Positions 23,469 through 34,144 of a stretch of 64,000 nucleotides of DNA are shown piece after piece. The stretch spans positions 4,661,045 through 4,725,044 of the forward strand of contig BSYO01000016.1 in assembly GCA_033239525.1 (NCBI GenBank), in the 5' to 3' direction. The notes under the pieces are model-generated. The model made no database searches, was not told where the DNA came from, and saw nothing but the letters and a program-made list of their open reading frames with translations. Position 1 is the stretch's first letter; each line of letters opens with the position of its first letter. The position numbers and the translations under genes were made by a program. The DNA comes from Nepenthes gracilis (lineage: Eukaryota; Streptophyta; Magnoliopsida; Caryophyllales; Nepenthaceae).

Positions 23469-23736
23469 AAAGCATGAATTTTAAAACGGGGGTACACTTG
23501 CAATATTCTTAAAAACAAAACTCAAAAAGAGTAACGTACGAAGTACACTTTCCTGATAGTTGTCCGCCCACTCCTACAGACTTGAAGGAACAGTAAGGAG
23601 TAGAGAAGTAGAGAAAGCTTCAAGTCTGTAGGAGTGAGCGGACAACTGTCAGGAAAGTGTACTTCGTACGTTACTCTTTTTGAGTTTTGTTTTTAAGAAT
23701 ATTGCAAGTGTACCCCCGTTTTAAAATTCATGCTTT
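23469..23736. repeat. 268-bp near-perfect palindrome (119-nt arms)
   Basis: The left arm is 23469-23587, the 30-nt loop is 23588-23617 (purine-rich), and the right arm is 23618-23736. The arms start AAAGCATGAATTTTAAAA and end with its complement. They match at 117 of 119 positions with no gap; one difference would be a G:U pair in RNA and the other a C:A mismatch. Either strand transcribed would fold into a long double-stranded stem. No frame is conserved. See findings. Confidence 0.95.
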
Positions 23737-24009
23737 AAAGTTCCAAATTTGAAGCAATTGCAAGTTTTTTCCTGTCAATTTAAATTATATTCTTAAGCAT
23801 GTAGTATATCTGACTTGCCATTTATAATGACTTGATAAGCTGTATTTTTTATTCAATACTTATATGATTTGATGGTTGATTCATGCTCTCTGCTTTCTGC
23901 TCACTGCATTATGCTTAACTGGATTTGCACGAAAATGGGAATCGGCTAGTAATGTTACTCGCCTTGACCAAATTTGAAACCGGCCCTATATTTATAATTT
24001 TGAAACCGG

Positions 24010-24200
24010 CTAAGAATAATTAAAATCGGCCTTGTATTTATAATTTTGAAACCGGCATATGAAACTTATGATTTGAAACCGGTCTTGTAACATAAATTTG
24101 AAACCGGCTTTATAGTGTGATTCTGAAACCGACTTGTGGTATAGCCATCCCGAATGAATAAAGAATATGTGAACCGGCTTTATGATAAAATAAATAAGTT
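24010..24200 (+). repeat. Array of 'tttgaaaccggc' repeats
   Basis: At least six irregularly spaced copies of 'gaaaccggc' or close variants, separated by AT-rich spacers of about 20-30 bp. Part of the LTR-like insertion. Confidence 0.7.
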
Positions 24201-24263
24201 CGGACTTTAGCATTCAGAGATAGAGTTCTCCGGCATGCCTTAGGACTTTATGGTGATAATCGA

Positions 24264-24390
24264 GGATAACGAAAGTGAGAGCCGTCCTCAAGGCTTTGTA
24301 CAAGGAGGTAGTAATAGCCATCCTCGGGGCTTTGTACAAGGAGGAAGTGTGAGCCATCCTCGGGGCTTTGTACAAGAAGGTGTTACCGTG
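24264..24390 (+). repeat. Three 36-bp tandem units
   Basis: 'ctttgtacaag' begins at 24294, 24330 and 24366, an exact 36-bp period, each preceded by 'gccatcctcggggc' or a near copy. Located in the LTR-like insertion. Confidence 0.85.
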
Positions 24391-25131
24391 ATTGTGAGGA
24401 AATGTGCACAATCTATCCTTGATTAAAGCCCCCCTTCCGCTAAGCAGAAACCTTACCAATAACTAAAGAAGGATTTCTATACTGTAACTGGCGTTGTTTT
24501 ATATTCTAATATTAATTGTTTCGGCTTTCTGATCGACTTTTGCATAGTCCGACTAATTGTTACCTTATGATATTTATGTTGCATGATTACCTGCATTGAC
24601 CGTTTTAGTGTTCTGCAAGATTCTGACCGAATGATATCTTGTATATGTATCTGTAACTATTGACAACACAAACATTTTATGAAAATCTGCATGTATCTTG
24701 TTGAGTTCTGGCTTACTATTTTCTATTTTTTTTCGCTTCAGATGAAATTTTAGAACTAGTACCTTACGGGACGGAGTGACTAGAGCCTATCTTATGAATT
24801 GTAAGGATTCAAAAGCATACCTTCTGGAAGACTACCATAAGAGAAGCAGTTAATGTAACAATCTATTAGAATTGATGAACTTTTATAATTAGACATTTAT
24901 GGCTATATATTTAGGAATAAATTTTATGGGAATGAATATGAATGCTTCAGTAGGATATTAGATTGACTTTCGCAATATATTTGATGACTAAAGTGTATGA
25001 GTCCTAGATGGCATATGTGATCCTGTGATTGGAAGGCACGATCGGCTCGGACCGGACCACCGAAACTTTGATGGCAGTTCCGGGAGGTCGCTGACGGAAT
25101 GCAAAAAAAAAAATCGTTCCATCACAGTTAT

Positions 25132-26142
25132 TTTTATGATTGGCATATTCTATGACCATATGTAATCTTGTATCGATGTCAAGTTGTATTTTGTCGAGGT
25201 GCTGTATCAACATATTTCCGTACTTATCCGTTCTGGCTTATAGGAATATTGCACCTGCCGTGAGCTCGCCACAAGCTCAAGCCCAAAATCTCGAAGCCTG
25301 CACTCGTCGTGAGCTTGCCACGAGCTAGAGCCCAAAAACTCGAAGCCCTGTGCTCCCCGTGAGCTCGCGACAAGCTCAAGTCCAAAATCCCGAAACCCTG
25401 CGCTCGTCGTGAGCTCGCCACGAGCTCGAGTGCTGTGGCAACGGATAATTTTTTTGAATGCTTTTTTCGAACCCTCTATAAATATACACCTATAATCAGT
25501 TGTTCTAACTCCTGATTGATGCATTTGGAGCCGTCCCACTTGAGAGAAACTTATTTCCCACTCTTTAATCTTGCTGCAAATTAAGAAAACCTAAACTACT
25601 ACATTGTGCCTCACGCTCTAACAAATTTTCTCACCACTTTCTCTTTATCAATCCATCACCTCTACCTTTCTATCTTCGTTGGTGACGTCGGACGTTGAAG
25701 AAGGGGGATCTGGTCGTGTTTGACAAATTCAAGTGGCACAAGAGGAAAGATTGATGTGAAGATCAGAAAGCGTCCGATTCCATTATCGTGAGCAAATTCA
25801 AGGAGTTCCTTGGTAGAGATCATAAGACGGGAATAAGTCGGTTAGGTTAGCACGTCGTTACCACCCAATCTGTAAGTTGATTTTCATATTGTATTTCTTC
25901 CCTAACCCTTGAAGCCTTGAGGATTTTTTTCAATTATCGTGAGTATCGAGTTTTTTCTTCGTCACCAAAAAAATTATCTTTCGATTATTGCTATTGTTTT
26001 ATTTTTGTACTCGTATTACTTGTATCATTTAGACACAAATATTCTTTACGTGTGTTAAATATTTAATTTTACAATGCTTCCGCTAATTTGTTGTGTGGGT
26101 CAAAACATTATTGTGCTATTTGGACTGAAACATCCTTTTTCA
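25132..26142 (+). repeat. 3' LTR of the copia element, main part
   Basis: Collinear with 19343-20292 of the 5' LTR but clearly diverged. Its first 12 bases are separated from it at 22678-22689 by the nested insertion. It ends CATCCTTTTTCA before the CAAAG flank. Confidence 0.85.
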
Positions 26143-27179
26143 CAAAGGATTCAAAATCTTGGTGAGGAAAGAATTCTTATTTGGCTCACTTAACATTAGA
26201 TTGAGCCACAACATTCTTACAACCAACATATCTTGAAAAGTGAATTGCATCTCTTTTTTGAATAATTATTCAATTTGAATCATTTTTGTTATACTTAAAC
26301 AATATAGTTCCATCCCCACACTATCCTAGTGACTTTCAAGATCTGACAAATTCATCCAATAACTCGACCCTCTTCACATACACTTGCATTAGCCACCCTA
26401 AGTTTGGACCTAAAGAATTGTAACTCTCTTTCTCCCTTTTCCTTAAATTAAGTTAGTACCTGGGCACAGAGAGGTGTTCCCAGAAACATAATGCAAGCCA
26501 CTTCCCTTCTTTGTTTATGGTGCATATAACCTTAAAACTATTTGTCCTAATGGAGCTCCTCTTTGAGGTCCTTTATATTTTAGGTTGAATTTACATTCAA
26601 ATATGCAATATCGTGAGATATTTCTATGAGTGACAATACTTTCATCTCCCCTTGAGCATTTTTAAAGGAACAAAAATTTTGCCGAGTGGGTTTAATAATG
26701 AGATGTGTCCCATGGCTTCTCATAAAGCAGAATACCTTGAATCAAAACGAGCACGATCTCAAAATTCAATAGTGGTGCCTTCTTTGGGAATTAATACCGG
26801 TGGCTTTATTAATAGTAACATGACCATTCTATGCTAAGAGGCCATACTGAAAGGATAAATTTGCCTACATTAATTGAATGAACTAGTATCCTTCTACTAG
26901 AAAGTCTAGAAACTTTCTTTTCCTTCTAAGATATCTCTTCATAGATAAACATATGCAAAATGGATAATATATTGAATAGGAATAAACCCAATCTTAGAAC
27001 ACAACAGACCTTATATTAACATACAAGATCAAAATCCTATATTGATATGCGGTACCATATCTCACTCCATATTTATATTCTTAGATATATTACTGACATA
27101 TATATTGAAGCAAGTAACCTAAAATATGACATTTATATTGAAGCAAGTGACCTAAAATATGTATAGCGTTCCCATTCTC
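26143..27179. other. No recognisable gene
   Basis: Mixed sequence. A stretch near 26640-26840 looks coding-like on both strands (for example minus-strand MGHISLLNPLGKIFVPLKML), but I do not recognise it and it is broken. A ~31-bp duplication ('gaagcaagt.acctaaaatatg') lies at about 27107-27160. Confidence 0.4.
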
Positions 27180-27510
27180 ATTTTGTCTTTGAATTTTTTA
27201 CTGGGGTTCGACACTTGAATTTAAATACAATCCGGTCATAGCGGAAAAATCCAAACCCCTCCCATTAGCCGTCAGCCACCAAAAATGTGAATATAAAGAA
27301 CACAATAATATGTAATGATTTTTAATGTGAAAAATCCTTCTCAATTAAGGAAAAAATCACCAAATAAACTCTGAAAATAAATCCACTATATAAAATTGGA
27401 TACAAACAACCCCCGAGACAGAATATCAACAACTCACCCGAGATAGAATAAGAAAAAAAATATTTAAAGTAAAGAAACTCTCTTTCCCTCTTTTCTCTCT
27501 GTTTTTCTTC
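27180..27510 (-). repeat. Copia LTR fragment, R-U5-like
   Basis: On the minus strand a TATA-like 'ttttatatagtgg' is followed by 'gagaaggatttttcacatta' and then 'ggtggctgacggctaatggg'. This order is typical of the R-U5 part of plant copia LTRs. A related 'ctgtcagctaccaa' stretch occurs near 58037. Boundaries are uncertain. Confidence 0.3.
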
Positions 27511-27570
27511 TCTCATTCCTATCACTAGTAGTACTCTCTACTCACTCTGATTTTATAAGTGTTGTCGCAG

Positions 27571-27729
27571 ATGGCGAAGGACGAAAGCTCCCTTCCATAC
27601 TTTGCTCCGTTCCACCGTCCATTCCACGTTCCACCGCTGGCTACTGCCGCTGCCGCTGTCGCCCATTCTTCTAAAGCGCCTGGTGCGCTTTATAATCATA
27701 ACGATTTCAAATTTCATTTGCTTATCTAA
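27571..27729 (+). CDS. Small unrecognised ORF (52 codons)
   Basis: An ATG directly after a splice-acceptor-like 'gtcgcag' opens a 52-codon frame starting Met-Ala-Lys-Asp-Glu-Ser, then Pro/His-rich and Ala-rich (LATAAAAVAHSS), ending at TAA 27727. The composition is GC-richer than the flanks. I do not recognise it. It lies at the left end of a repeat-rich block and may be part of a non-coding retroelement leader, so existence as a gene is doubtful. Confidence 0.15.
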   Translation: MAKDESSLPYFAPFHRPFHVPPLATAAAAVAHSSKAPGALYNHNDFKFHLLI

Positions 27730-28227
27730 CCTAATCTTATGGATGATTTATCACACTAATTTTATCATTTTCTACGCCTTCACCAATTCTCGCGTTTTCC
27801 TAAACGACGCATGCTCTGCATATACGACGCATACTCTGTAAAGTCAACTTAGCAACTTTGAAAGTCAACTGCTTACTTTGAAAAGCCTGCCACCTACTCC
27901 TCAAAGCCTGGTGTCCACTCTGTAAAGTTATCTAACAACTCTGCTAGGTCGACTTCTAAACTGGCATTACCTGCTTGCTCTTTTGTATTAGTGCCCTTGG
28001 TCGGCCTCTTTGGCCATCTTCTTCTCTAAACCGGTCAGCCTCACTAGCAGACATCTTACTGCCCAACTGCCCGGTTGGCCATCTTGATGTCCGGTCGGCT
28101 GGCCTCCTTGTTACATGGCCAACCGACCTCTTGCTTTTCGGCCGATCAGTCTAAGAGCAGTATTCTTGCTACTCTTCTGGTCATTTGTTGCACGCGCTTA
28201 GTGGGCGCGAACACTCTGAATTTTTTC

Positions 28228-28410
28228 AACTCCGACAAATCGGCTACTCCAATATTTGCTAATTGCGACATTTGCCCAATCCACCAAATCAGCCCTCTCG
28301 ACATTTGCTAACTCTGACAAATTGGTCTCTCTAATACTTTCTCACTCCGATAAATCGGTCTTTCTAATATTTGTCCACTCCAACAAATCAGTCTCTCCAA
28401 TATTTGTTGC
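28228..28410 (+). repeat. ~41-bp tandem units with 'ctccgacaaatcgg'
   Basis: About four imperfect units of the form 'actccgacaaatcggtctctctaat' followed by 'atttgct'. The surrounding 27730-28440 is Pro/Ser-codon-like but has no stable frame. Confidence 0.65.
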
Positions 28411-28892
28411 AGCCAGTTTGTAACACTCTGAATTTTGTACAAACCCTGTGCTATTTTTTGATAACACGTCCGTTTGTTGTGCTACCCACAAGAGAGTGGC
28501 CAAACCCAATATTTTTAATCCAAAAATTATATGAAGATATCCATTTCCAGGTCAAGATGGACAAATTAGATCATAAAAGCAACATAAAAACAACATGATT
28601 TCTTTTCTAAATATAACTGTTGCGTCCTGGATTTTCTATAGTTGTGCGGATTAGGAAACCTTCCAATCTTCTACTGCGAATCAATCTGGATCGGGTTCGA
28701 TCTCCGTCACTTATAGTCTGAAACTTGTACAACACAAATTACAAATAAGAGGTCAGAGGGCAGCGAGAGGTTATCTCACCGTCGCCACTCCAACACTCAA
28801 GTCAGATATCTTCCGCAATAAACGGAGGAAAACACATTTAAAAGTAAACGTGGTGGAAGTGTAAGATGTAATGAGGGGAGCGTGAGTGGGAT

Positions 28893-29085
28893 GTATTTGG
28901 AGAATTGAGTTCCAAGGGTGCATTTGACTAAGAGGTGGCTCACTATGCGGAGAATTGATCTCCTAGGGTGCATTTGGCTCAGGGGCGACTCATTATGCGG
29001 AGGATTGAGTTCTAAGGGTGCGCCTGGTTGGGGGGGATTCACTATATGGAAGACTGGACTCCGAGGGTGCGCCCGGTTGAGAGGT
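28893..29085 (+). repeat. Four ~50-bp tandem units
   Basis: 'agggtgc' recurs at 28915, 28965, 29015 and 29064, each preceded by 'gcggagaattgagttcc' or a variant and followed by 'atttggct' or 'gcctggtt'. Short frames here are periodicity artefacts. Confidence 0.8.
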
Positions 29086-29254
29086 GCTTTGTGGTTAAGC
29101 TGTGTAGATGGAGCGCTGGCATAGGCTGAAGAGGACCAGCCTAGAGCAGACCAGGCCGAAGTGAATCAGGCGAGAGAGGATATGGGTGTCGGAGTGCTTC
29201 CGTGTTTGGCCGGAATGCCGAAGTGCTCCTCAGTTCGACTGGAATGCCACAGAG

Positions 29255-29480
29255 CTTTCGAGACTAACTGGAGGGCCGAAGAACATCTCAACCCGACAAG
29301 AAGGCCGAAGAGCTTCAGTCAGGTTGGAACGCCGGGGAGCATCTAAGCCCGGCAGGAAGGCCGGAGAGGTTTAGTCCAATGGGAACGCCGAAGAGCTTCA
29401 GTCCGATTAGAACACCGGAGATCTCTTCAATCCGGTTGGATCGCAGGAGATCTTCTATGCTCGAAGAGCTTTCGAGACCG
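29255..29480 (+). repeat. ~28-bp GC-rich tandem array
   Basis: Roughly eight imperfect units of the form 'ggccgaagagcttcagtccg' plus 'gttggaac'. Less regular copies extend to about 29600. The GC content is far above the window average. Open frames on both strands reflect the repeat. Confidence 0.75.
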
Positions 29481-29789
29481 ACTAGAGCTTCGGCGAGCTT
29501 CTTAGTAAGGCTGGAATATCGGAGAGCTTTTGAGACCAACTGGATCACCAGAGAGCTTTTTAGTCCGATTGGAGCTGTTGCAGTCCGGTCGAATGAGAGA
29601 TGGAGCGCCGGTGTTAATCTAAACCAACTAAAGAGAACCCAAGCCGGACGGGTGATGCCCTCAAGGAGCTCGACGATCCTACGTCCGGTCGAGAGCTCCA
29701 ACCTTAAATCTAATAAAAAAATCCGTAATAATAATAATAAATAATTTTAATAACCTTGATGTCCAAAATATCAATCATCATAATAAAAA

Positions 29790-30730
29790 TCTAACAAATA
29801 TTGAATAGTAATAGAACCAACAAAAACCTTAAATCTCTATCCTGAGAGCCTCAATCTTTGAGATTATCTCTGCCTAAAGTCTATACAATTACATGCGATC
29901 TCTTTTATTCTACTGTCAACCTGTCAATTTTGAAACCAATAAAATATAAGAGTGAGCCGAATGTCTAATAAGTAAAAATAATCAACAATAGATGAGTACA
30001 ATAAAATATCTCAGACGATTAAATAATGAGTAAACGTAATAATAGCAAATAATATATCAACCACTGTCCGAGACTCAATAACAAGTCATGTATACAAATC
30101 GAAGGTCATGTGAACAATTCGATATCAAGAAGCGACATGGATTTCATTGAATCCAGTCATCAGCTCAATACGCGGCCATAATTGTATGAATGACAGAAGT
30201 CTCCATAGACCTTATTCTATCATAGCGAACCAAAGGTCGTGTATTTACGCTCCCGACGGCTGGGTGAGTATCACGAGGTTACCCGGTATCCATGGTATCC
30301 CCACTACTTCTACAGTTTTTTCGGAGGTTGTACCCGTAGCATATTCATACCATTTCCTATACCCATCGTCAATGATATCTTAGATATCATCATCTACGAT
30401 AGTCACTAAGTTATAAGTATCCCTCTCGACTAATTGTACGAGATAACAAGAATCTAATTATCAGTTTAATTTGAGGTCATCACTGTATGAGATAATAAGA
30501 ATTTACCTAAACCTTATTTTACCATAATGAACCAAAGGCCGTGTATTAAGGCCCCCAACGGCTGGGTGAGTACCATGAGGTTATCCGGTATTCATGGTAT
30601 CCCCACTATCCCTGCAATCCTCCCGGAGGCTGTACTTATAGCATACTCATACCATCTCCGATACCCCTCGCCAATTTTATCCCAGATATCATCATCTACG
30701 ATGGTCACTAGGTTATAAGTATCCCTCCAC
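29790..30730 (-). repeat. Inverted relative of the left-end LTR repeat
   Basis: Reverse complement of the family seen at 1-1160. It carries the two ~300-bp units (landmark 'gttataagtatccctc' at about 30410 and 30712), then the 'gtccgagactcaataacaag', 'gagccgaatgtct' and 'gatctcttttattctactgt' landmarks in the expected order. Sequence differs at many positions. No gene. Confidence 0.7.
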
Positions 30731-32110
30731 AATATCAACGACCTCAACCTCCGGATTGAAATCAGTATTGAAGAAGTATAGACTAATCTACGGTTTCACG
30801 AACTCTCATACGCCCAATTACTGTTGATTCTTCATATATTCTCCTTTACTTATCCATAGAGTGCCAATAAAATATATACACGCTAACAAAGTTAACGCAA
30901 AGAATAATACACTGGATTTCATCGATGAGGTGCAGGAATAATCACATAATCAACTGTTAGTATTTCAAGTATACCAACACACATGCATACTTTTATATAA
31001 ATGCATTCTACTATCAATGCATGTCAACATACATGTAATTATATACCATCCCATATATAATTATACATACTTCCTAAATATATCCAAGCATAATTATATA
31101 TACAATTATATACACACACATACAAAGCCATACTCACATATATATACATATACGTTGAAATATATGCGTATATCCACATACCCTGGATGCGTGCACAGCA
31201 GCACACGCTGCTCACCCTCACGCATGCACACTGCGCACATTCTGCCGGCCACAACCACACACACACACACACACCAGCTGCGGTGCAGGGCAGTAGCACC
31301 ACCTCCTCACTGCCCGTTCACCATCGGTGACGGCAACAGCGTTGACTCCCTCTCTCGCACCCACTTCACTACCGGTGCACAGTGCGATACACACACACTC
31401 TAGCCACGCACACACACAGCGGCACACACAAATGGCCACACGCTTCCACGGCGATGCACACACGGCTACGCGCACGCCACAATCACCCAGCAGCAGTACC
31501 CACAAACGCCCAGCAGCACCCACAGCCGAGTCCTTGTTTTCTCCCTAATTTCTCATTTTGCCAAAATTTTGGAACGATAGGCACAAACTTTTCACACGAA
31601 GCAATAATCAACATTTAAGGTGAAAAGGGAAAGATTTACTTGCAAAATACAGGTTAGAACACACCCACAGTCTCCACTTTCTTGAACCCGATTGAAAATA
31701 TGGGAAAGAGAGTATGATGCTATGTTTCCACGACCGCGCCAAAATCCCCGAGAATTGGGATACAACATACAAAATAGCTATTTCCTGATTCAATTAGATA
31801 ATTTACAAATCCCCATATTATCATTGATTTGAAAGGTCGGCCAATTGCTCACAGAACCGTGGCCCTGTGTTCGGTTGCCCAAATTTGCAACCCCAGGTTT
31901 TCACCGATTTCTCACCAAAATCAGGGCATACATCAGATATTTTACATTAAAAATGATGAAGGAAGAGGTTATTTGGCAATGTAGGAAGTTTACTTGCCTT
32001 GATTTTGTGATTGACGGCGGCGGCTCCTTTGGCTTGGTGCGCTCTTCCTTCCTGGTTCGTCCTCCCCCTTCTCTAACCCTAATGCCGTCTTAAATAATGA
32101 GAAGGTCGGT
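30731..32110 (-). repeat. Probable upstream part of the same gypsy-type LTR
   Basis: Continuous with the previous repeat. Read on the minus strand it starts near 32110 with a GC-rich 'ggagccgccgccgtcaatca' patch, followed by 'atcggtgaaaacctgggg', a style common in plant gypsy LTRs. It includes a CA/TG-rich tract (31180-31520, with a (CA)n run near 31257-31274) that yields spurious His/Thr-rich frames. The link to the LTR is inferred. Confidence 0.4.
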
Positions 32111-32152
32111 TAAAATTTTCTCCAAAACCTTCCTCCTTCACCACTACCATAC

Positions 32153-32296
32153 GTGTGCCTTTCTTCTTCCCTCTTTCCTTATTCCTTCTTCCCTCTTTCC
32201 TCTCATTCCCTTTCCTTCTCTTTCCTTTTCTTTTTCTTTTCTTTCTTTCTTTTTTTCCTTTTTGTTCTTTCTTTCTCTTTTTCTTTCCTTTGTTTG
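32153..32296 (+). repeat. Polypyrimidine (CTTT)-rich tract
   Basis: About 145 bp almost entirely C and T, directly before the ATT microsatellite. The Ser/Phe/Leu-rich frames through it are low-complexity artefacts. Confidence 0.9.
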
Positions 32297-32298
32297 AA

Positions 32299-32351
<53 letters not shown>

Positions 32352-32352
32352 A
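32297..32352 (+). repeat. (ATT)n microsatellite
   Basis: About 18 uninterrupted 'att' units followed by 'acacatattattatt'. Likely polymorphic. The following 32353-32757 is extremely AT-rich with no gene. Confidence 0.95.
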
Positions 32353-32761
32353 CATATTATTATTATATATTTTTTATATATTTATTAAAATATTAATTAA
32401 TTATTTATCTCATTATAATAACACTTAAAATTTTTAATATTAATTTCTAATATTTTAACCTTTCAAATTTAATTTTATAATTATCTTTTAAAAATCTCTA
32501 ATATACTAATGTTCACATAATTTAAATATATGATAGTTTACTTGATTAATTAAATTTATAATTAAATTAATTCAATTAAGTACATTAATTATACTAACTA
32601 AATTTAAAAGTCGAAACACTTAAACTCAAATTATTAATTCAAATTAATTACTTGAATATCTAAGGTTAATTACAATATTTAATATCCAAAATAATTACTA
32701 AAATAATCAAAGAATTATCAAATTTAATTAAATAATTTATTTTTATAAAATTATAAATTCA

Positions 32762-33004
32762 AAAATATTCAAGATAGTACATGAGGAGCTGGTCACCATT
32801 TGTGGAAAGCTTTGCGCTCTACAGGGTTCCAAAGTGCTCTGTTTAGTTGAGAAGCAGATGATGGGAGTCGAGCGTAGGTTTTTAAGGGAAGCCTTGCCGC
32901 CTGGCTCTTTGGATGATGCTTCCTTGTCTGCTGCTCCCCCTTCCATCGATGGAAGTAATGAAAATTTTTTCTCGCCAAGAGGAACTCCAATTTCCTGTCA
33001 ATAA
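32762..33004 (+). pseudogene. Unidentified coding-like exon fragment
   Basis: An 80-codon open frame with ordinary plant codon use stands out in very AT-rich DNA. It reads IVHEELVTICGKLCALQGSK, then LVEKQMMGVERRFLREALPP and SNENFFSPRGTPIS before TAA at 33002. There is no suitable upstream ATG. The following 33005-33115 keeps a GC-rich, coding-like look in another frame. It is probably a fragment of a host gene moved here by a transposon or left by truncation. I do not recognise the family. Confidence 0.35.
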
Positions 33005-33119
33005 GGATTTCTCCGGCCAAAACGAAATCTTTTTCGCCATGACGAAGCTTCTTTATCTCGTTTTGGGTTGGCCCATGATACTAGATCCATCAAAACCCAA
33101 GAACCATTTTTTATAGCCG

Positions 33120-34100
33120 TAATTATTCAGATTAAAAAAAATAAATAATAAAGTCTAGGATAGACTATTAAGATATAAAATAAAATTTTATCTGTATTTT
33201 TATATCAAGATATTAAATCCTTAAAACAACATAAAATAGACCTTAGTAAAAGGGCCTTCACATCACGGGTTGGGCTGCATGAATTAATCCTCATCCACCC
33301 AACCAATTCTCCACTACCACCCAACCATTCCATTGGAATAGCATTCATGTGAACTTACAAATTCTAATCAAATTGAACTAAATTGTTGATATTTTCATAA
33401 ATCATTACGTATTTTTCAGTAAGTTTTATTTTTTAAATAATTTTTTGATTCAGATCATGTAAAATGATTTAGAAATAACATTTATAAAGTCATAAATTAT
33501 AATCTTTTTTAAAATAAAATTTGATGGGTAAAGAAATTCCTTTCATATTTTTTATAAAAATCAAATTATAAAAAAATTTTTTTTTTATAACTCTATTTGG
33601 TAGATTCGGAGGAGCTATATCTTTAATATAGATGGAAAGATCCATTAAGATTTGGTTTTATTTAAAAAAAATTAAAAAAAATTATTTAAATTGATGATTT
33701 TAGAACAATTTAATTTTAATTATTTATTTAAAAATAAATAATTAAAATTAAAAAAATAAGTAATTTTATCATTTTAAAGATAGATCTGTTTCGCGTGAGG
33801 GGCTAACATTCTGTTACGCGCGTGGTCATGAAAAAAAATAAAATAAAAGAGGTGATGGCCGGACATCCAACAAATGGAGACAGCCAGTGGGCCAGTCATG
33901 TGACCGTCAACCTGGCCGCTTTCTCCTGCTGCCTCACTACACGCGCCAGCACTTTTTTTTTTTTTGGTAAGAAATACACGTGCCACCACACAAACGAAAA
34001 ATAGCTATCTAATATATTCCTTTTATTTAATTAATTAAAAATATTTATTATGTGAGATATAAATTTTAAAATAAATTTAATTTTTTTTATATTAGATAAT
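33120..34100. other. AT-rich upstream flank of AGO1
   Basis: Mostly A/T runs. A GC-richer island at 33780-33960 ('gcgtgaggggctaac', 'cgcgcgtggtcatg') could hold promoter elements but gives no gene. Confidence 0.45.
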
Positions 34101-34115
34101 ATTTATGATAATATT

Positions 34116-34122
34116 TATAAAA
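34116..34122 (+). promoter_or_regulatory. Candidate AGO1 TATA box
   Basis: 'tataaaa' within 'atatttataaaaaaatcatg' sits at the sharp change from AT-rich DNA to the more balanced sequence that begins near 34130. A start ~30 bp downstream (about 34145) would give a long 5' UTR. The start could also lie nearer 34400. Confidence 0.35.
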
Positions 34123-34144
34123 AAATCATGCGCTCTGCCACGTC

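Larger units (their letters stand above)
22690..25126. mobile_element. LTR-like insertion splitting the copia 3' LTR
   Basis: A 2437-bp insertion lies between two copies of GTTAT (22685-22689 and 25127-25131). Removing it together with one GTTAT restores collinearity with the 5' LTR ('TGTTAGGGT...ttta...ggcatattc'). The insert begins CGTGA and ends TCACA. If the first base was originally T, the ends would be the TGTGA/TCACA inverted termini of an LTR. There is no coding frame. It has an internal TATA, a large palindrome and three short repeat arrays. I read it as a solo LTR or non-coding LTR element, probably gypsy-type. Confidence 0.6.
19331..26142 (+). mobile_element. Gag-only Ty1-copia element with nested insertion
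   Basis: The 5' LTR is 19331-20292. The 3' LTR is split into 22678-22689 and 25132-26142. Both LTRs begin TGTTAGGGT and end CATCCTTTTTCA. Flanking 5-mers are CGAAG (19326-19330) and CAAAG (26143-26147), a target duplication with one CpG-type change. A PBS of initiator-Met form follows the 5' LTR and an AAAGGGGGAGAT polypurine tract precedes the 3' LTR. The 2.4-kb interior carries a decayed gag with two zinc knuckles but no protease, integrase, RT or RNase H. Without the nested 2.4-kb insertion the element would be about 4.4 kb. The LTRs are well diverged, so it is old. Confidence 0.85.

Noticed and set aside
31017..31523. His/Thr-rich and Cys/Val-rich frames on both strands
   Set aside because: Produced by CA/TG repeats; no conserved features.
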